Shown here: piece after piece, positions 5,188 to 5,774 of the stretch
Layout: each line of letters begins with the position of its first letter
Numbering within the stretch: the stretch's first letter is position 1
Origin: Singulisphaera sp. GP187
Lineage (GTDB): Bacteria; Pseudomonadota; Gammaproteobacteria; Burkholderiales; Burkholderiaceae_C
Assembly: GCA_943327965.2 (NCBI GenBank)
Contig: CALPYQ020000125.1
Coordinates: 1-5,774, forward strand
Direction of reading: 5' to 3'
Length of the DNA: 5,774 nucleotides
The notes under the pieces: model-generated
Databases searched by the model: none
What the model was told of the DNA's origin: nothing
Seen by the model: only the letters and a program-made list of their open reading frames with translations
Translations under genes and position numbers: made by a program

Positions 5188-5774
5188 ATGAGCAACACCA
5201 GCGCGTCACCCTACGGCACTTTGCCTCCCGCCTCGCCCGTCGCGGGGCGCAAGCCCATCAGCTTGCCCCGCATGCATGAGATGCGCGCTCGGGGTGAAAA
5301 AATCACCATGCTGACCGCCTACGACGCCACATTTGCGGCGGTGGCCGATGCGGCAGGCGTTGAGTGTATTTTGGTCGGTGATTCATTGGGCATGGTCTGC
5401 CAAGGTTTGTCTAGCACGGTGGGTGTCACGCTAGAAACCATGCGCTATCACGTGGAGTGTGTCACCCGCGGCATTCGCAAGGTGCAAGGGACGGCCTGGA
5501 TTTTGGGTGACTTGCCATTTGGCAGTTACCAAGAATCCAAAGAGCAAGCCATTCGCAGTGCAACCGTTTTAATGCAAGCAGGCGCCCACATGGTCAAGCT
5601 CGAAGGCGGCGGTTGGACCACCGAGTTGGTGCATTTTTTGGTGGAACGTGGCATTCCAGTGGCAGCGCATTTGGGTCTCACGCCTCAAACGGTTCACAGT
5701 TTGGGAGGCTACCGCGTTCAAGGACGGGGTGATGACGCCGCCCAAAAACTTCGGCAAGAAGCACTGGCCTTGCA
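5188..5774 (+). CDS. panB: 3-methyl-2-oxobutanoate hydroxymethyltransferase PanB, N-terminal part
   Basis: PanB (ketopantoate hydroxymethyltransferase) transfers a hydroxymethyl group from 5,10-methylene-tetrahydrofolate to 2-oxoisovalerate, the first committed step of pantothenate and CoA synthesis in the cytoplasm. The window holds 195 complete codons of a protein normally about 265-285 residues long; the frame is open to the right edge. Magnesium ligands by comparison with E. coli PanB are all present: D65 (ILVGDSLGM), D108 (LGDLPFGSY) and E139 (MVKLEGGG). [24 protein letters not shown] is the conserved family block. The catalytic glutamate (E. coli Glu181) lies just beyond the edge. Residues 1-22 form a low-complexity Pro/Ser/Ala leader before [24 protein letters not shown], longer than in E. 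coli. The start follows an AAGGAA site. Confidence 0.97.
   Translation, partial: MSNTSASPYGTLPPASPVAGRKPISLPRMHEMRARGEKITMLTAYDATFAAVADAAGVECILVGDSLGMVCQGLSSTVGVTLETMRYHVECVTRGIRKVQGTAWILGDLPFGSYQESKEQAIRSATVLMQAGAHMVKLEGGGWTTELVHFLVERGIPVAAHLGLTPQTVHSLGGYRVQGRGDDAAQKLRQEALAL

Overview
The window looks like ordinary chromosomal housekeeping DNA from a betaproteobacterium. Burkholderiales is likely, and Comamonadaceae is a weaker guess. The grounds are the NrdA with two ATP-cones, the AmpD wording (GHEHIAPGRKKDPGPGFDW), the Ffh N-terminus (RMALLEADVALPVVRDFVARVK), a PP0621-type small protein beside a YpjD-like protein, and the divergent ypjD/ffh arrangement. Assignment is by recognition only; no search was run.

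Layout. Positions 1-1487 (minus) hold the N-terminal 495 codons of nrdA, the class Ia ribonucleotide reductase large subunit, which runs off the left edge. Positions 1488-1967 are a 480-base noncoding spacer. Its nrdA-proximal half holds a good sigma70-type promoter (TTGAAT-17-TATAGT, minus strand) framed by two NrdR-box-like palindromes 32 bp apart, followed by a predicted 134-nt leader with two inverted repeats. Its distal half is AT-rich and repetitive, and ends in a 12-bp hairpin plus T-run that probably terminates the next operon. Positions 1968-3636 (minus) carry a tight three-gene run transcribed as ypjD-like, then PP0621-family zinc-ribbon protein (TTG start overlapping the ypjD stop), then ampD. 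A 78-base divergent region follows. ffh (3715-5070, plus) encodes the SRP GTPase, and panB (from 5188, plus) runs off the right edge.

How the genes relate. NrdA makes deoxynucleotides and appears to be under NrdR control. AmpD recycles cell-wall anhydromuropeptides in the cytoplasm. The YpjD-like protein and the small zinc-ribbon protein are membrane-anchored and of uncertain role. Ffh targets nascent membrane proteins. PanB opens the pantothenate/CoA pathway. These are separate housekeeping units rather than one system.

The most unusual point is at the end of ffh. The frame is closed by a TGA at 5068-5070, yet the same frame continues for 16 further codons that look exactly like a normal Ffh tail (Gly/Met-rich, ending FPGMKR) before a TAA at 5119-5121. 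This is a recent nonsense change, a sequencing error, or possibly readthrough. I see no mobile element, CRISPR array, tRNA, rRNA or convincing new multi-gene system.
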